Assembly (NCBI GenBank): GCA_031213475.1
Contig: JARUPZ010000036.1
Location: forward strand, 3,100,001 to 3,164,000
Length of the DNA stretch: 64,000 nt
Reading direction: 5' to 3'
From: Nereocystis luetkeana
Taxonomy: Eukaryota; Sar; Phaeophyceae; Laminariales; Laminariaceae
Both the position numbers and the translations under genes were made by a program. The notes under the pieces were generated by a model. It did not search any database. It was not told where the DNA came from and worked only from the letters and a program-made list of their open reading frames with translations. This document shows, piece after piece, positions 45,751 to 57,300 of the stretch. Position 1 is the first letter of the stretch; the number at the start of each line of letters is the position of its first letter.

Positions 45751-45871
45751 TTACGGGGGACCATAGTAAATACTGTAGGACCTACGGTCTACACACAAAA
45801 ACCTACCAGGTATCTATTTACCTACTTTAACCAAACATATTTGGTCCTATATTTACTATGGTTCCCCGTAA
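45751..45871. mobile_element. Family 1 MITE, copy 15 (GTAAAT subtype with CCAGGTA insertion)
   Basis: The left arm has GTAAATACTGTAGGACC and the right arm GGTCCTATATTTAC. The middle reads ACCTACCAGGTATCTATTT, a 7-bp insertion relative to plain copies. Confidence 0.85.
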
Positions 45872-48339
45872 TAGCTGCCGCTTTTCTGTATCTTGCCGAC
45901 ATCTATCTGAAGGTAACCCCTTAAGGACTACACTCGCCCTCGCTTGCGGGGGAAATGGCTTGGAATTAGCGGGGGTATATGTTAATGTGAAGCGCAGTAG
46001 CACGATGTACCATATTCTCGAAAATATTCCGTGTGGCATACCTGGTTGTTGATCTCACATCAACTCTCAACCGAAGACGTCCGTGGCCAAACAAAGGTGC
46101 TGGGGCCCTGGGAAGATCCGAAAACCCGTCGAGAAAACAAAGTTCGGCTGCGAAGCAGGACGCTTCCCAGCTAAAAACACGCGAGCCGAAGGAGGCCCAC
46201 AGAAAAAAAAAAATGTGAAAACTGAACTACCATGACCGCGGGTATCCACTCAACTACAGCATAGAGTTCCTCCCGTTCCCAAAACTAACCAACTCGTGGC
46301 TACTGACCCCGGCGGTTGTCGTCTGGAGTGCTGTACGCACCGCACGAATCGCACGGTAGTCGTGGACACAGAGAGAGGAACATGCCTGCTGTCTGGGGTG
46401 CTGTCAGAGTGACGACTCGCGGACACGCGGTGGAAAGAGAGGGCAATCGAACTGAAAAATACCATTAAAAACACCAACGATCGCCATGTCTTCAAGGACT
46501 GAGCCAAATAGAGGCCTGATCGATCCCAAGAGACGTTATCGGCGGGAGGCCGTATCGGGCACAAAGGTACTTCTTAGTTCGCTTGTAGAGGATAGACCAC
46601 TATCCTACTACAATATAAGTCAGCGGCTGACTGAGCGGTCTAGCAGAGGTAGTGCTGTATGCAACAGACTGTCGGATAAAAGCGCATCTATGATACCATG
46701 TCCCTGATGGTTACGGAGGTCATTCCCCTTGAAGGGTAGACAATTCGCCAACACTACAAAGACCAGTGGCGTAAATAACAGGTGCGTAGTACTTCCTCGT
46801 GAAAAACAAAAACACAAACAAATGATGACCGCTTCTCTCGTGTTCGTGTGGACGCCGGTTGTCCGTCCCCGTATGCCGTCCTGCTGCCGTCCCTCACGGC
46901 GACCTCGTCGCCTTAGCCCAGTCGGCCCGCTCCTTCGCAGGTACTCTCGTTGCCGCTCCCTTCCAGTCGGCTCCCCTTCTCCCCCGTCCCAAAAACAAAC
47001 TGATCCTCGCACGTGCGGTTCTGATCTGAAAAACTAAATTATCGCACACGGTAAGTTCAATCCGTCTCTCCCCCGCTCGTCGATGCTCTGTCTCCCTCCT
47101 CCAGCCTCCTGCCGGCGCAGTTAGATCGTGCCGTAGTTTGGCCTGTGCTGGCGCCTGCCTCCGCGCAAATACTTCCCGATAGAACATTGCTGCTCTGCCG
47201 CTGCTGCCTCAAAAAAGACGCACGAATCGTAGGTATCCGTGCTTTACGCACCACGTACGATCCAACTCTACTGCCACGCCTATGCCTCGCGGCCACACGC
47301 AGCAGCAAGAAGGTATCATCACTCCTTGAGGGTGAGTCCGGCCTTACACCCGCCAGAAAGACCCACCCCACTCGTTACAAAGCTGGTAGGGCAAGCCTCG
47401 CAGCATGTCTTGCCGGGCCAGCGAGGGGAACGGAAGCGTACACATCGACACGACCACTGCTGTTGTCTACGAGTAATATAGAGGAACCCGGTACACAACA
47501 GTACAGGACAAAGGTTCAAGGAACAGACAACAAGCTGACCCAACCTGGATTTCGCATCTGAAAATGGGTGCCTTCTACTCTAACTACAACTTGAAGCCTC
47601 TTGGCGTTGTTCTGTTCCTGTATGTACTATTACGTAGTGACTCTGGGCGGATGAATCCGGAGGTATACCGCGAGTGCTGGCATTATGTTATGTTTTGGCA
47701 TTGCTCATGCTGCGAACGTGGGTAATATTGCACTCTTCGATACGGCACGTCCATACTGCCAGTCCTCGCTCCGATGGTCATCCTTTTTAGCGGTCCGGCG
47801 GGCGATGCTGAGCACAGGCACATACATACTGCCAGTAAACTGGCAGTATTCCGCAGGGTTCGATACTGCTCATCGTCTGGTGGTAGGGACATCGTTGTTC
47901 GATACTGCCCATCCATACTGCGAGTACCGGCAGCAGCTTGGATTGGATATGTGCGTACCACGGATACTGTGCCTGATAGTGCGTGTACTGTGATGTCCTA
48001 CATCCCTTGGAGCAGCCATGGGGTTCCCCATGGGCCAGATCACGGGAGGACACCCCATGGCTTAAAGGCGCCATCGCTTATCCCACGGAATACCCCACAG
48101 CGAACACTATGGTTCACATGAGATGTCCCGCGGTTCCAGTTCAACCCCCATGGCCCATCCCATGAGACCACCCTTGTGGGTGGAACCGTGTCCCCAATAT
48201 AGTTTTAATTCGACTAAAACTTGCTTGAAAGGCCCAGGACGCAGTCGGTCCCTTACAGCCCAGTAGCTTGCCTCTGGACTCGTCCGAAAACAAACAAGAA
48301 TTGCTTCGAAATGAAACCTGCACAAACTATGTCGTTCGT

Positions 48340-48760
48340 ATGCGTTTACCTCCCCGCTCGCTCGCCGTCTTCGCTGTCGCCGCGGCAGGGTTTCTGTCTG
48401 TCGTGGCTGTCGCTACCGTCGCCGCAACGCTTGCTGTGGCGGGCACGTCGTTATACTTCTTGCGTCTCGTTCGACGCCATTGCGGTCGCCTCGACGGTGT
48501 TTCTTCTCTATTGCGGCTGTTCGACGGCAGTTGCGACAAACCACGATAGGAAGAAACACTGTCGAGGTGACAGCAAACAACGGCGAGCGACGCAACAAAG
48601 CCAAGCGACGTGGTAACCACATAAATGGTCATGGTAGCAGCCGTGGCGACAGCCACGACCGCCAGCGACGGGAACAAATACCCGTCTCGGCGTCAGCAGC
48701 AACGGCGAAAAAAAGGGAGAAACGGAAAGGGGTGCGACGAGGATAAAGCCAAGAAGTCGC
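48340..48760. repeat. Degenerate fold-back repeat, arms ~150-200 bp
   Basis: The left arm ends CGCCTCGACGGTGTTTCTTC near 48505; the right arm begins GAAGAAACACTGTCGAGGTG near 48551. Further out, TGTCGTGGCTGTCGCTACC pairs roughly with GGCGACAGCCACGACCGCC. The spacer is about 45 bp. Confidence 0.6.
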
Positions 48761-49596
48761 CGCGGCAGGCAGTCGCTCTAACGGCCGGAAGCAAGGCAAA
48801 GACCAGGGGAGGAGGGGAGGGCTGTCCCCTGTGTGCCCTCCATGTTTGTCTGGTGGCGTAACTACCTGCCCACCGGACGGCGAAAGACGTATCTCGTTCT
48901 CGCTCACGGTCGCCCATGAGTTGAGTCTAGATCGTTCGCGCAGCTTTTCTCCCACAAGCGCCACGATCACGCTGTCCCATCGTACGATCAGGTTGGCTCT
49001 GTGTTTGGTTGTTATATCCGCTATAGGTGTTGTAGTAAAAGACAAACAGCGGGCCTTGTCTGCCACCATTGTCGGATCTACTCCGGGGGGGGGGGCATGC
49101 TTTATGCCTCACATTTGGATCGATTGAAGACAAATGCCGTTAAACGATGATGAACGAACGATAAATCGAAGTGTTGGGGTGCGATCGTGCATGACTTTGC
49201 GGCCGTTGCGTCGTGCTCGATGATGCGCCGCTAATGATGTCTTCGACGTACACACAGTCGTTTTTGGTCATTGTTTTTGTATTGTCTCAAGGCGGCAGGT
49301 GTAAGGTACTGTTATACATACTCGAAGTATGTGTCTGGTATGTACATGGGCGGTAGGAGGCGAGGGCGGCAGTTTCGCCGCCGCTGCGGGCTATATATAT
49401 ATAGGGGATCTCTCCGTGTGTTGTGTTTCGGAATTTGTTGTTTCGTGTCATCGACCCGGCAACTGGCGTCCACTTTATTTAACGACGAATGGCGAGTCTT
49501 TAGTTCGCTTTCGATCGCCCGGCAGTATTTTTTTCCATCAGTTTTGTCTTTAACAGGACAGCGTTTTCATGATTTTTCGGCTGTGATCGAGTAATA

Positions 49597-49668
49597 TTAC
49601 GGGGGACCACAGTTAATAGGGCATATGGTTATAGGGTTAGAAGCTACCAGGTATAGATTTAAATTTTA
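49597..49668. mobile_element. Family 1 MITE, copy 16 (truncated, with CCAGGTA insertion)
   Basis: TTACGGGGGACCACAGTTAA then GGGTTAGAAGCTACCAGGTA; the right arm is missing, and copy 17 follows within a few bases. Confidence 0.7.
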
Positions 49669-49671
49669 CTA

Positions 49672-49774
49672 TTACGGGGGACCATAGTTAATAGGACCTA
49701 TGGTATACATAAACACCTATATATTTAACCATTTTCACTAACAATATTTAGTCCTATTAACTATGGTCCCCCGT
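49672..49774. mobile_element. Family 1 MITE, copy 17
   Basis: TTACGGGGGACCATAGTTAA / TTAACTATGGTCCCCCGT with a consensus-like middle. Confidence 0.88.
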
Positions 49775-50743
49775 TCAATCAAAGAAAGTGAAGGATCATA
49801 GTAGATGAAGCGGGAGGGGTCATTCTTTGAATCAATAAAGTTTTTGGGGTAGCAGCTAACACGGTAATCGGGGAGGAGACGATTGGTATCGCGTCCACGT
49901 GATACCTCGTAGGTGTTTGACGTAACTGCTGTGGCACTTATCTACTCGTATAGGTACCAGGTAACTCGCAGTTCGGGGAGCCTGGTCACAATTTAGGGTG
50001 CACATACTGTACAGCAGTAAAAAAAAATCACACACAGCTACGTACAAAAGAATATACTTACTTGCTGCTGGTACCAGTACTAATCAGATGTGGGCGAACA
50101 TGCCAAATAGAAACTGGCTCTCGCGCCACTACAGCAGTCAGTTCAGTGGAATCACAGCGGTCGGTCAATCCGGTGGCGTCTCACTACGTGATGTGACAAT
50201 GGCAGGGGGGCGTACACGTACGTATCGTATCATGTGATAGCATTTGATCCCATCTCAAAAGCTCGGGACAACCCGAAAGATGAGACCCGGAGCTAAGAGA
50301 GATAGCGTGAAAGAAATGGTTGAGGGGGGGGGGAGGGGGGCTCCGAAGTCCTAGAAATAAGCGTACTACTCTGGAGCAGTCGTCTGGCCCGACAGTTACG
50401 TGTGTGCCACAAGCAGTCGATCGAAAGTCGAAGCATGCTGAGAGATTGGATGCTGTGCGTATACGTGCCGCGCCGCACGGCACTCCGAGAAGAACAAGCT
50501 GGGATTCACACCTGAATTCAAAACAGAGCGCCGATGGTGGTGCTGCTATATTGTTGTAGCTGTAGATGACGTGGGCGAACAAGGGCTGTACCAAGAGAAC
50601 TCACACTGACGGAGGCCAGTGCCCTCTTCATCCCAAGCACTACTACTACCAGGGTGAGGTATGGCCTCAGAACCAGAACTCGATGTGAGGGCACAGCCGA
50701 GCGTGCGCGGTCTAACGCTTTGAACCGAGGCACGGGGAACAAA

Positions 50744-50845
50744 TATTGGTTGCACGCTGATTGGCCAAAACATTGCACCGCATTTGAGCGTGATCGAACG
50801 TTGATTGGCCAAAAAATCTGATATTGCGCCGCATTTCGATTGGTG
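50744..50845 (-). promoter_or_regulatory. Cluster of four CCAAT boxes (ATTGG on plus strand)
   Basis: ATTGG occurs at about 50744, 50760, 50804 and 50839. Two of these lie in a ~45-bp direct repeat of TGATTGGCCAAAA followed by ATTGC(A/G)CCGCATTT. CCAAT clusters often mark eukaryotic promoters, but no gene start could be tied to this one. Confidence 0.3.
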
Positions 50846-51597
50846 GCATTGTACGTTGTGATATATCTACCCGTACCCCTACATGCTACATAGAGCTGTG
50901 CGTGCACGGGAAACCGCGAGACAGCTTTAATCCCCCGTTGACTGGCCGCTCTACTCTGTACACGCCAAAGGAGATATCAAAGGGATAATAAGCATCCTAC
51001 AGCACCTACCTGTATATTTGAAGATTTGAACCCTCTGGTAGGTGCAGCAGTAGTGCTGCTGCTCGCATAAATAATAAGCATCTTGTTGGTCAGAAGGCAT
51101 GAAGGAACTGATCATCATCATCAGGAGAATACGTTCGTCGCGGTCGTAGTGTAAATAATGCGAGTGGACGAGAGAAGAAAGGGCCTCCGAGTCTTGACGT
51201 CGCGTTTAACATTCAAGACCCATTGTCTGCGCAGTAGGAAGCATCACTCGCACTGCTCTTTGAGGGTGCGGGATGTGGCGCGGAGTGCTGGTTTCACCCC
51301 GCCTTGCAACTTGCATCGTCTTTCTCGCACAGCTCACACGATCTACATAAAGATCGTCTTACTTTAGCATTATTAGGCGGATATAGTAGGTAGGTCCTAA
51401 CCTGCCGTCATGATGCGTTAAGCGAGATCTGAACAGCAGCAACAAACAGCACAAATCCAGAACCCCACAGACAGGAAGCATGCCTACTACTACTCTACTA
51501 CCAGGGTATAGATCATGCACGTTTGTTATACTGCTCCCACGCAGCAGCATGTGTCCTTCACCCGACACGACCCGCGAGATTTTGAAAGCCTTTTGAC

Positions 51598-51720
51598 CCG
51601 ATCCGACCCGACCCGTGAGATTTGAAAATCTCCTGACCCGACCCGACCCGACCCGACCCGACCCGACCCGACCCGACCCGACCCGACCCGACCCGACCCG
51701 ACCCGACCCGACCCGCGAGA
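51598..51720. repeat. GACCC pentanucleotide array, block 1
   Basis: Over 100 bp of CCGAC/GACCC units bounded by TGAGATTTGAAAATC and GCGAGATTTCAAAACC phrases. Confidence 0.9.
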
Positions 51721-52139
51721 TTTCAAAACCTCCTAACCAAATCCGACCCAACCCTCCACCTTCCGATTGACCCGTGAGACACGGGTTTCATGTGGGTCGG
51801 GTCACCGTGACCCGCGAGGCCATTTATGTTGACCTGAAAGTCCAACCCGCGGGTCTGGCCCGTAGGTCGGCCACTTCAAAAACAAATAATAGTGTTAATG
51901 CTAGCGTCCGCAGCGATATATGACCTGCTGCTGGCTGTAGTGGGTATAGATGGATGCGGGCATGCGTATATGAATTTGGCGGTGTATAATGTTTGAATAT
52001 GATACCAAAGGAGTATTATTACTGAGTATTGGTACGAGAGAAGCCTTTGGGTAAAGTGATTCAATTGTCGGATCCGCGAGCCGAATGCGCGGGTCCGACC
52101 CGCGGGTCAGTAGGGAACAACTCGCAGGTCATGCTGGCG

Positions 52140-52400
52140 TGACCCGCGAGTGACCCGCTTCTCGCGGGGCATGACCTGGCCCGACCCGTGAGTTTTTCAT
52201 CACCTCTTGACCCGACCCGACCCGACCCGACCCGTGAGATTTGAAAAACTCTTGACCTGACCTGGCGCCACCCACGAGATTTGAAAACCTCCTGACCCGA
52301 CCCGACCCGGCCCGTGAGATTTGAACACTTCCTGACCCGACCCGACCCGACCCGTGACGTTTTGAACACCACGTGACCGGACCCGCGGGTCGGGTCATGA
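52140..52400. repeat. GACCC array, block 2, with 35-45-bp higher-order units
   Basis: Runs of GACCC alternate with GTGAGATTTGAAAA(C) and (A)CTCCTGA phrases, making about five larger units related to block 1. Confidence 0.85.
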
Positions 52401-52589
52401 CCCGCGAAAAACCCTGATATTAATAGATCGTACATACCACGAATTAATATTACGGATATACCCGCCCCAAACAATTTACTGCACAGGTGCTGTAGATCAC
52501 ACCAGGGTATGAAGTGAGCGGGAACCGATCATCTGGCTGATTGATGCGTGGAGTTTTCATCATAGATACATACTGGTATAAACTTCCTA

Positions 52590-52694
52590 TTATGGGGGAC
52601 CATCGTAAATGGGGCCAACTATTGCTAGTAAAAATAGGGAAATATATAGGTTTTCGTATGTACCGTCAGGTCCTGTTTACTATGGTCCCCCGTG
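52590..52694. mobile_element. Family 1 MITE, copy 18 (reverse middle)
   Basis: TTATGGGGGACCATCGTAAA at the left and TTTACTATGGTCCCCCGTGA at the right. Confidence 0.82.
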
Positions 52695-53208
52695 ATGGGT
52701 AGATCCGAAAACAAACGATACCACCCCCTGAAGGACTGCATCCTCTTTTCGGGGGGAAACCACCCAAACTAAAAACAAAATTAAGCACACGTACGTAATT
52801 TGTCCCCGTATTGCGAATGCGAGGAGCCACGAAAAGGGTTTACGTGCCCGTACGTGTTTACGTACGTACGGAAGCAGCGTACGGAAAGCAACTACAGGGA
52901 ACCGGCGTTCTGTCCGGAAACTCAAGGACCGTTTTGCACTTTTGACTGTCTCTCTCGCGTCGGAAAAATACCGCTGCCAGTAAGATTCATACATGTACTG
53001 CGGTGACCTCCTTTGTTTGCACTAGTTAAATACGGTATACCTCGTACCACGAACGATTGTGAAGAATTTTTGGTAGTTTTTGGTCGGTGGCAACATCGCT
53101 TCACGTATTTTGCTCCTAGTGGTCTGAAGTTTTAGGTATCGACTCATGCTTTACGATACGGGCACTGGCGCTATGCGACGCATTGCCGGATGGCGAAAAC
53201 AATAGCGA

Positions 53209-53225
53209 TCATGATAATGATGATG

Positions 53226-53257
<32 letters not shown>

Positions 53258-53420
53258 GATGATGATGATGACGATGATGAAAGATTATGAGGATAATGAC
53301 ACTGAATATAATGATGATTTTGACGATGATTATGATGATGATGATGATGATGATGATACTGATTATCATGATGATGATACTGATTATCATGATGATGATG
53401 ATTATGATGATGTCATCATC

Positions 53421-53454
<34 letters not shown>

Positions 53455-53570
53455 CGATGATGAAAAATGATGAGGATAATTACACTGAGTATCATGATGA
53501 TTATGATGATGATACTGATTATCGTGATGATGATTATCATCATGACAATGATTATCATGACGATGCTCTC
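53209..53570. repeat. ATG/GAT trinucleotide array
   Basis: About 360 bp of TGATGA with scattered changes, including an internal duplication (TGATACTGATTATCATGATG). The frames through it encode poly-Met/Asp or poly-His/Ile and are not real proteins. Confidence 0.93.
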
Positions 53571-54208
53571 ACAATGGCTAATTCCCCTGAAACCTGTATG
53601 GCCCGCGACCACGAAACACGTAAAAAACAAAACAGCGCCTCGGTGGGAAAAAATTGTTGACGTCTACTATTCATATGCGGGCCCGAGAACGCGCACAATA
53701 ACAGACGGAAAGGCCAACCGAAACCACGGCCAGTAGAGAGTAGCTCAACTAGTTCAGGTGACCACCACGCCAGTCGAGCGGGACAAGAGTTGAGAAATTC
53801 TGCACTGCAACAACCAAAAAAAACAATACGCAAAACTACACGTCATTCTCCTCGAAGACGGAATAAGTGGGGATGGTCAGAAACAGATCCTGTTCAACAA
53901 AGCCTGTCCGCCTCTCCACAGAGAGAAGGGCGCCATGCGATGGAAACGCGACTGAGCGAAACAAACGCCAGCGCCCACCGTGCGTCCCCGCCGCGCCCAA
54001 CCATCGCAGCGCCCAACCATCGCAGCCAAAAAAAAATAGCCAAAAACAACCCGTGCTACGCATATACTGTAGATATGAAAAAACGGTGCATCGCCGTGCG
54101 CTACTGTTTGTAAGATCAGTTCAACGAACAGCAAAACGTGGCCGCGGGTGTTCGATGCCCGTCGATCTGTTCCGCCACCCAAGCATCCGTCGAACTATCA
54201 ATCCACCC

Positions 54209-54353
54209 ACCCATTCATCCATCCATCCACCCATCCGTCCACCCATCCATCCAATCACTATCCACCATCCATCCATCCATCCATCCATCCATCCATCCAT
54301 CCATCCATCCATCCATCCATCCATCCATCCATCCATCCATCCATCCACCAACC
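54209..54353. repeat. CCAT tetranucleotide array
   Basis: CATCCATC repeats, ending 47 bp below the PLAA stop codon, so probably in or next to its 3' untranslated region. Confidence 0.93.
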
Positions 54354-54399
54354 ACGGCGCCTCACCCCCCCCCCTCCCCGCTCATGACTACGCGCAAGC

Positions 54400-57300
54400 T
54401 TAACGCAGAGCGGACAACAAGGCCTTGGAACACTGCGTTACCTTCGGGTCCACTCGACCTGCCATGCGAAAAAAAAAAAAACAGACGAACCAACAGACAG
54501 TCAAAAAGAGAACCAATGAGAGGTGTCAGGCGCGTTTTCGTCGGGAATGTGGGCGGCATTCGATATTACGGGGCCATATTAAATAGGACCTACGGTATCC
54601 ACAAAAACCTATATATTTCGCTACTTTAACTAACAATATTTGGTCCTGTTTACCATGGCCCCCCGTAATAGTAGGGGGTGGGGGTACTCGATAGGAGAGA
54701 TGTACTCGATCTCATGCATGGTCGTAGTCGTATGGCAATAGACCCTCGTATCCCTACAGTGCCGGGACGGAGCATGTCGGGTTTTCATCGACCAGGCAGA
54801 CATTGCTTGCTTGCACCAAGCTCGGAGCGCCGTGAGGTGTCCGGCGAGTCGCATGAAGGGTGAGCTGCATCCTACTACGAACCGCTTGTGGAGCGGACTT
54901 GCATATGGATGGCAGCTTCAGTGAGTTAATTTTATTTCCGGTGTAGCCACTTCCAGAGACAGCGATGAGGGTGCCCTGTATCTACCTCTTGGGTGTATTA
55001 CCTTGAACACCACGTGATACGATCAAATCCCTTGTGCGAAGTAAATATTATTTACCTCGCACAAATGATCTAACTCGACGACCAGCTGTGGGCGACCGTC
55101 AACAAAAAAAAAGAAAACAAAACGGTACCCTGGTTGTCTAGCTCATGCAGTGAGCGCCATGTTTTACAGGGTCGTTGCCAACCGATGCCAGTTCAACCTG
55201 GGAGGGGGAGGCGGGGGGGGGGCGTACTCATTTGTTGCTTGCCCTAGTTGTTTGGCCATTGACCACGCATCCCTTTCGAGACGGAGAAGCGTTCCAATTC
55301 CTAGTGGAGACACCTCCAACATTCGGGCGCTCATTCCGTTGTTTCCATATATTACACAGAAACATTTCCCTAATCATATCCCCCTTCCTGTTTGGCCGCC
55401 TGTGGCCACCATCTATATCTTAGGGCAGCGATCGTTTCCTCGCTACCATCTAGTGTACCAAACTCCTCCATGTCAAAGTGGCGCGGGGAACGAAAGAAAC
55501 GATGGGGAACGTGATGCCGGAGGTATATGAAATCGAAAGACGCGTACTGATGAGGGGCGGCACCATTGGCCGACAGAAAGGAAGACGATAAGCTGTCAAG
55601 GGTCGATCGTGGCCTGGTTAACATGGATGATGCGGATAAAGAAAGCACAACATGGCACCACTAGACAAAGCCACGCCTATCCGCCGGTTATCCTCAGACG
55701 GCTTATAGCGTTGCATCCGCTGGTGTCATGAGAGTCTCCGTCGGAATCAAGGTAACCAGTGCTAAATAAAACCGCCCACCCTCCCTCCCTCCCTCCCTCC
55801 CTCCCTCCCTCCCATCGCATTGTGAGTTTTGAGTCGCTTGTCGAACGCACGCGGGACAGCAGTAGCACACACGCCAGACCCTTGGGCTCTACCCCTCCCT
55901 CCCCCCCCCCGGTCTAACGTCGAAATGCCTGAGGCAAGCAACAAGTTAGTACCCCGTCCCCCCCCCCCGCCCCGCCCTCTCAGACAACACGACGATATAG
56001 TATACGAGATACCAAGGGGGGCCACCACATTCGCCAGTCAAAACCCTTACGAGGACGGCAATCTGCTAACATCTGCAGTAGACGAACCGTCTGTTTGCCT
56101 AGCGCGGGCGAGCGAATTATTTTACTCGAGTGGCGGAAAAAAAAAAAAAAAAAAAAAAAAACGATGTGTTTTTTTTTTTGTTTGTATCGCAGTCCTCTTC
56201 CGCCCGCTGGGGGGAAAAAATGCGAAAAACAAAATCGACACGTGCGAAAAACAAGAAGAAAAAAAAAAGTCCAGGGTTACCCCGCCTTTTTTTCCAGAAG
56301 GCCGCCGACAGCGGTATGGTCTTCGAAAGTGATGGTTGATTTTCTTGGAATTTTCGCGCGTTTTGTTCAGCAGGAAACAAAAATAGAGATCGCTGAAAAA
56401 GGCGTTCTACGATAGAGGTTCACCCTAAAATTCTCTGAGGCCCCTTACTTAAGGAGCTTCATAGTTCACCCGAAAACTGACTTCAGCAAAAATCAAATTG
56501 CATCCGACGAATAATCCCATTGTCCGAGTGTACGAAAACGTCCTTTTTCGAAAAATATATTTTACATTCCGACGATTTTGGGTTGAGGATCCCCGTCATT
56601 CAGAAAACATTTTAGCGGAAATGTGGCTACCTCTATCGTAGAACGCGTCGAAAACAAAACAGAACAAACATACACCGATACAAACATACAAAAAATCCTA
56701 CTCGGTATGCTGGGTGGCGTGCGGCCGTACTGTTAATAAGACGCGACGCATGATGACGTATAAACCGGAGCGCACCTTGTTGGGCAGCGCCCACCGCAGA
56801 TCGCACGTCCAAATCTTTCACGATCTCGAGGATCATGGGCCCAGCCTGCTCAGGGCGAGAGATGCACGCGTTTTACAGGGGGCGGGCGGTACACCGGTGC
56901 GGGTTGTTGGTACAAGGGAAATAAGGTGTCGTAGTTGAGAGAGGGGCCGTTATTGCTCGCTCGTCTTTGTGTCGCTACTGCCGTTGCTGTCCTCGTAGTG
57001 GTTCATGTTGTTCCTCACTGGTGTCGCCGTGATCATCGTTGTTGTTGACGATGATCAATGATGATGCTGCCGTTGTTGTTGTTTCCGTTGTTGCTCATGT
57101 TGCTTCTACTATCGCGACAAACACAACCCGACGTGCTCTCTCCGCCGCGTATATCAAAGGACAGCGCAAGTCTATCGTAGTACGACTACGGCCACGCATG
57201 ACATGAGAACACACAACCCCGACACGCCCATCCCAATCCGCTCACCGTGGCAAGAGTCCCCAACCCAACGAGGAACCTGTAGAGAGCCTCGTCCGGGGAC

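Larger units (their letters stand above)
42198..54399. other. 12-kb intergenic block between the two genes
   Basis: No gene could be assembled. It holds MITEs of both families, GACCC arrays, an ATG array, a degenerate fold-back (48340-48760) and GC-rich patches near 44500, 46870-47150 and 48350-48750. A minus-strand frame at 48907-49069 (MVADKAR..., followed by a GTGAGC donor-like site) is the best coding suspect but has no recognisable motif. Confidence 0.5.

Noticed and set aside
48907..49069. Possible minus-strand exon MVADKAR... before a GTGAGC donor-like site
   Set aside because: No family resemblance and no neighbouring exon in phase was found. Kept only as the best unproven suspect in the 12-kb gap.
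53151..53660. 159- and 156-codon frames through the ATG array
   Set aside because: Poly-His/Ile and poly-Met/Asp from a trinucleotide repeat.
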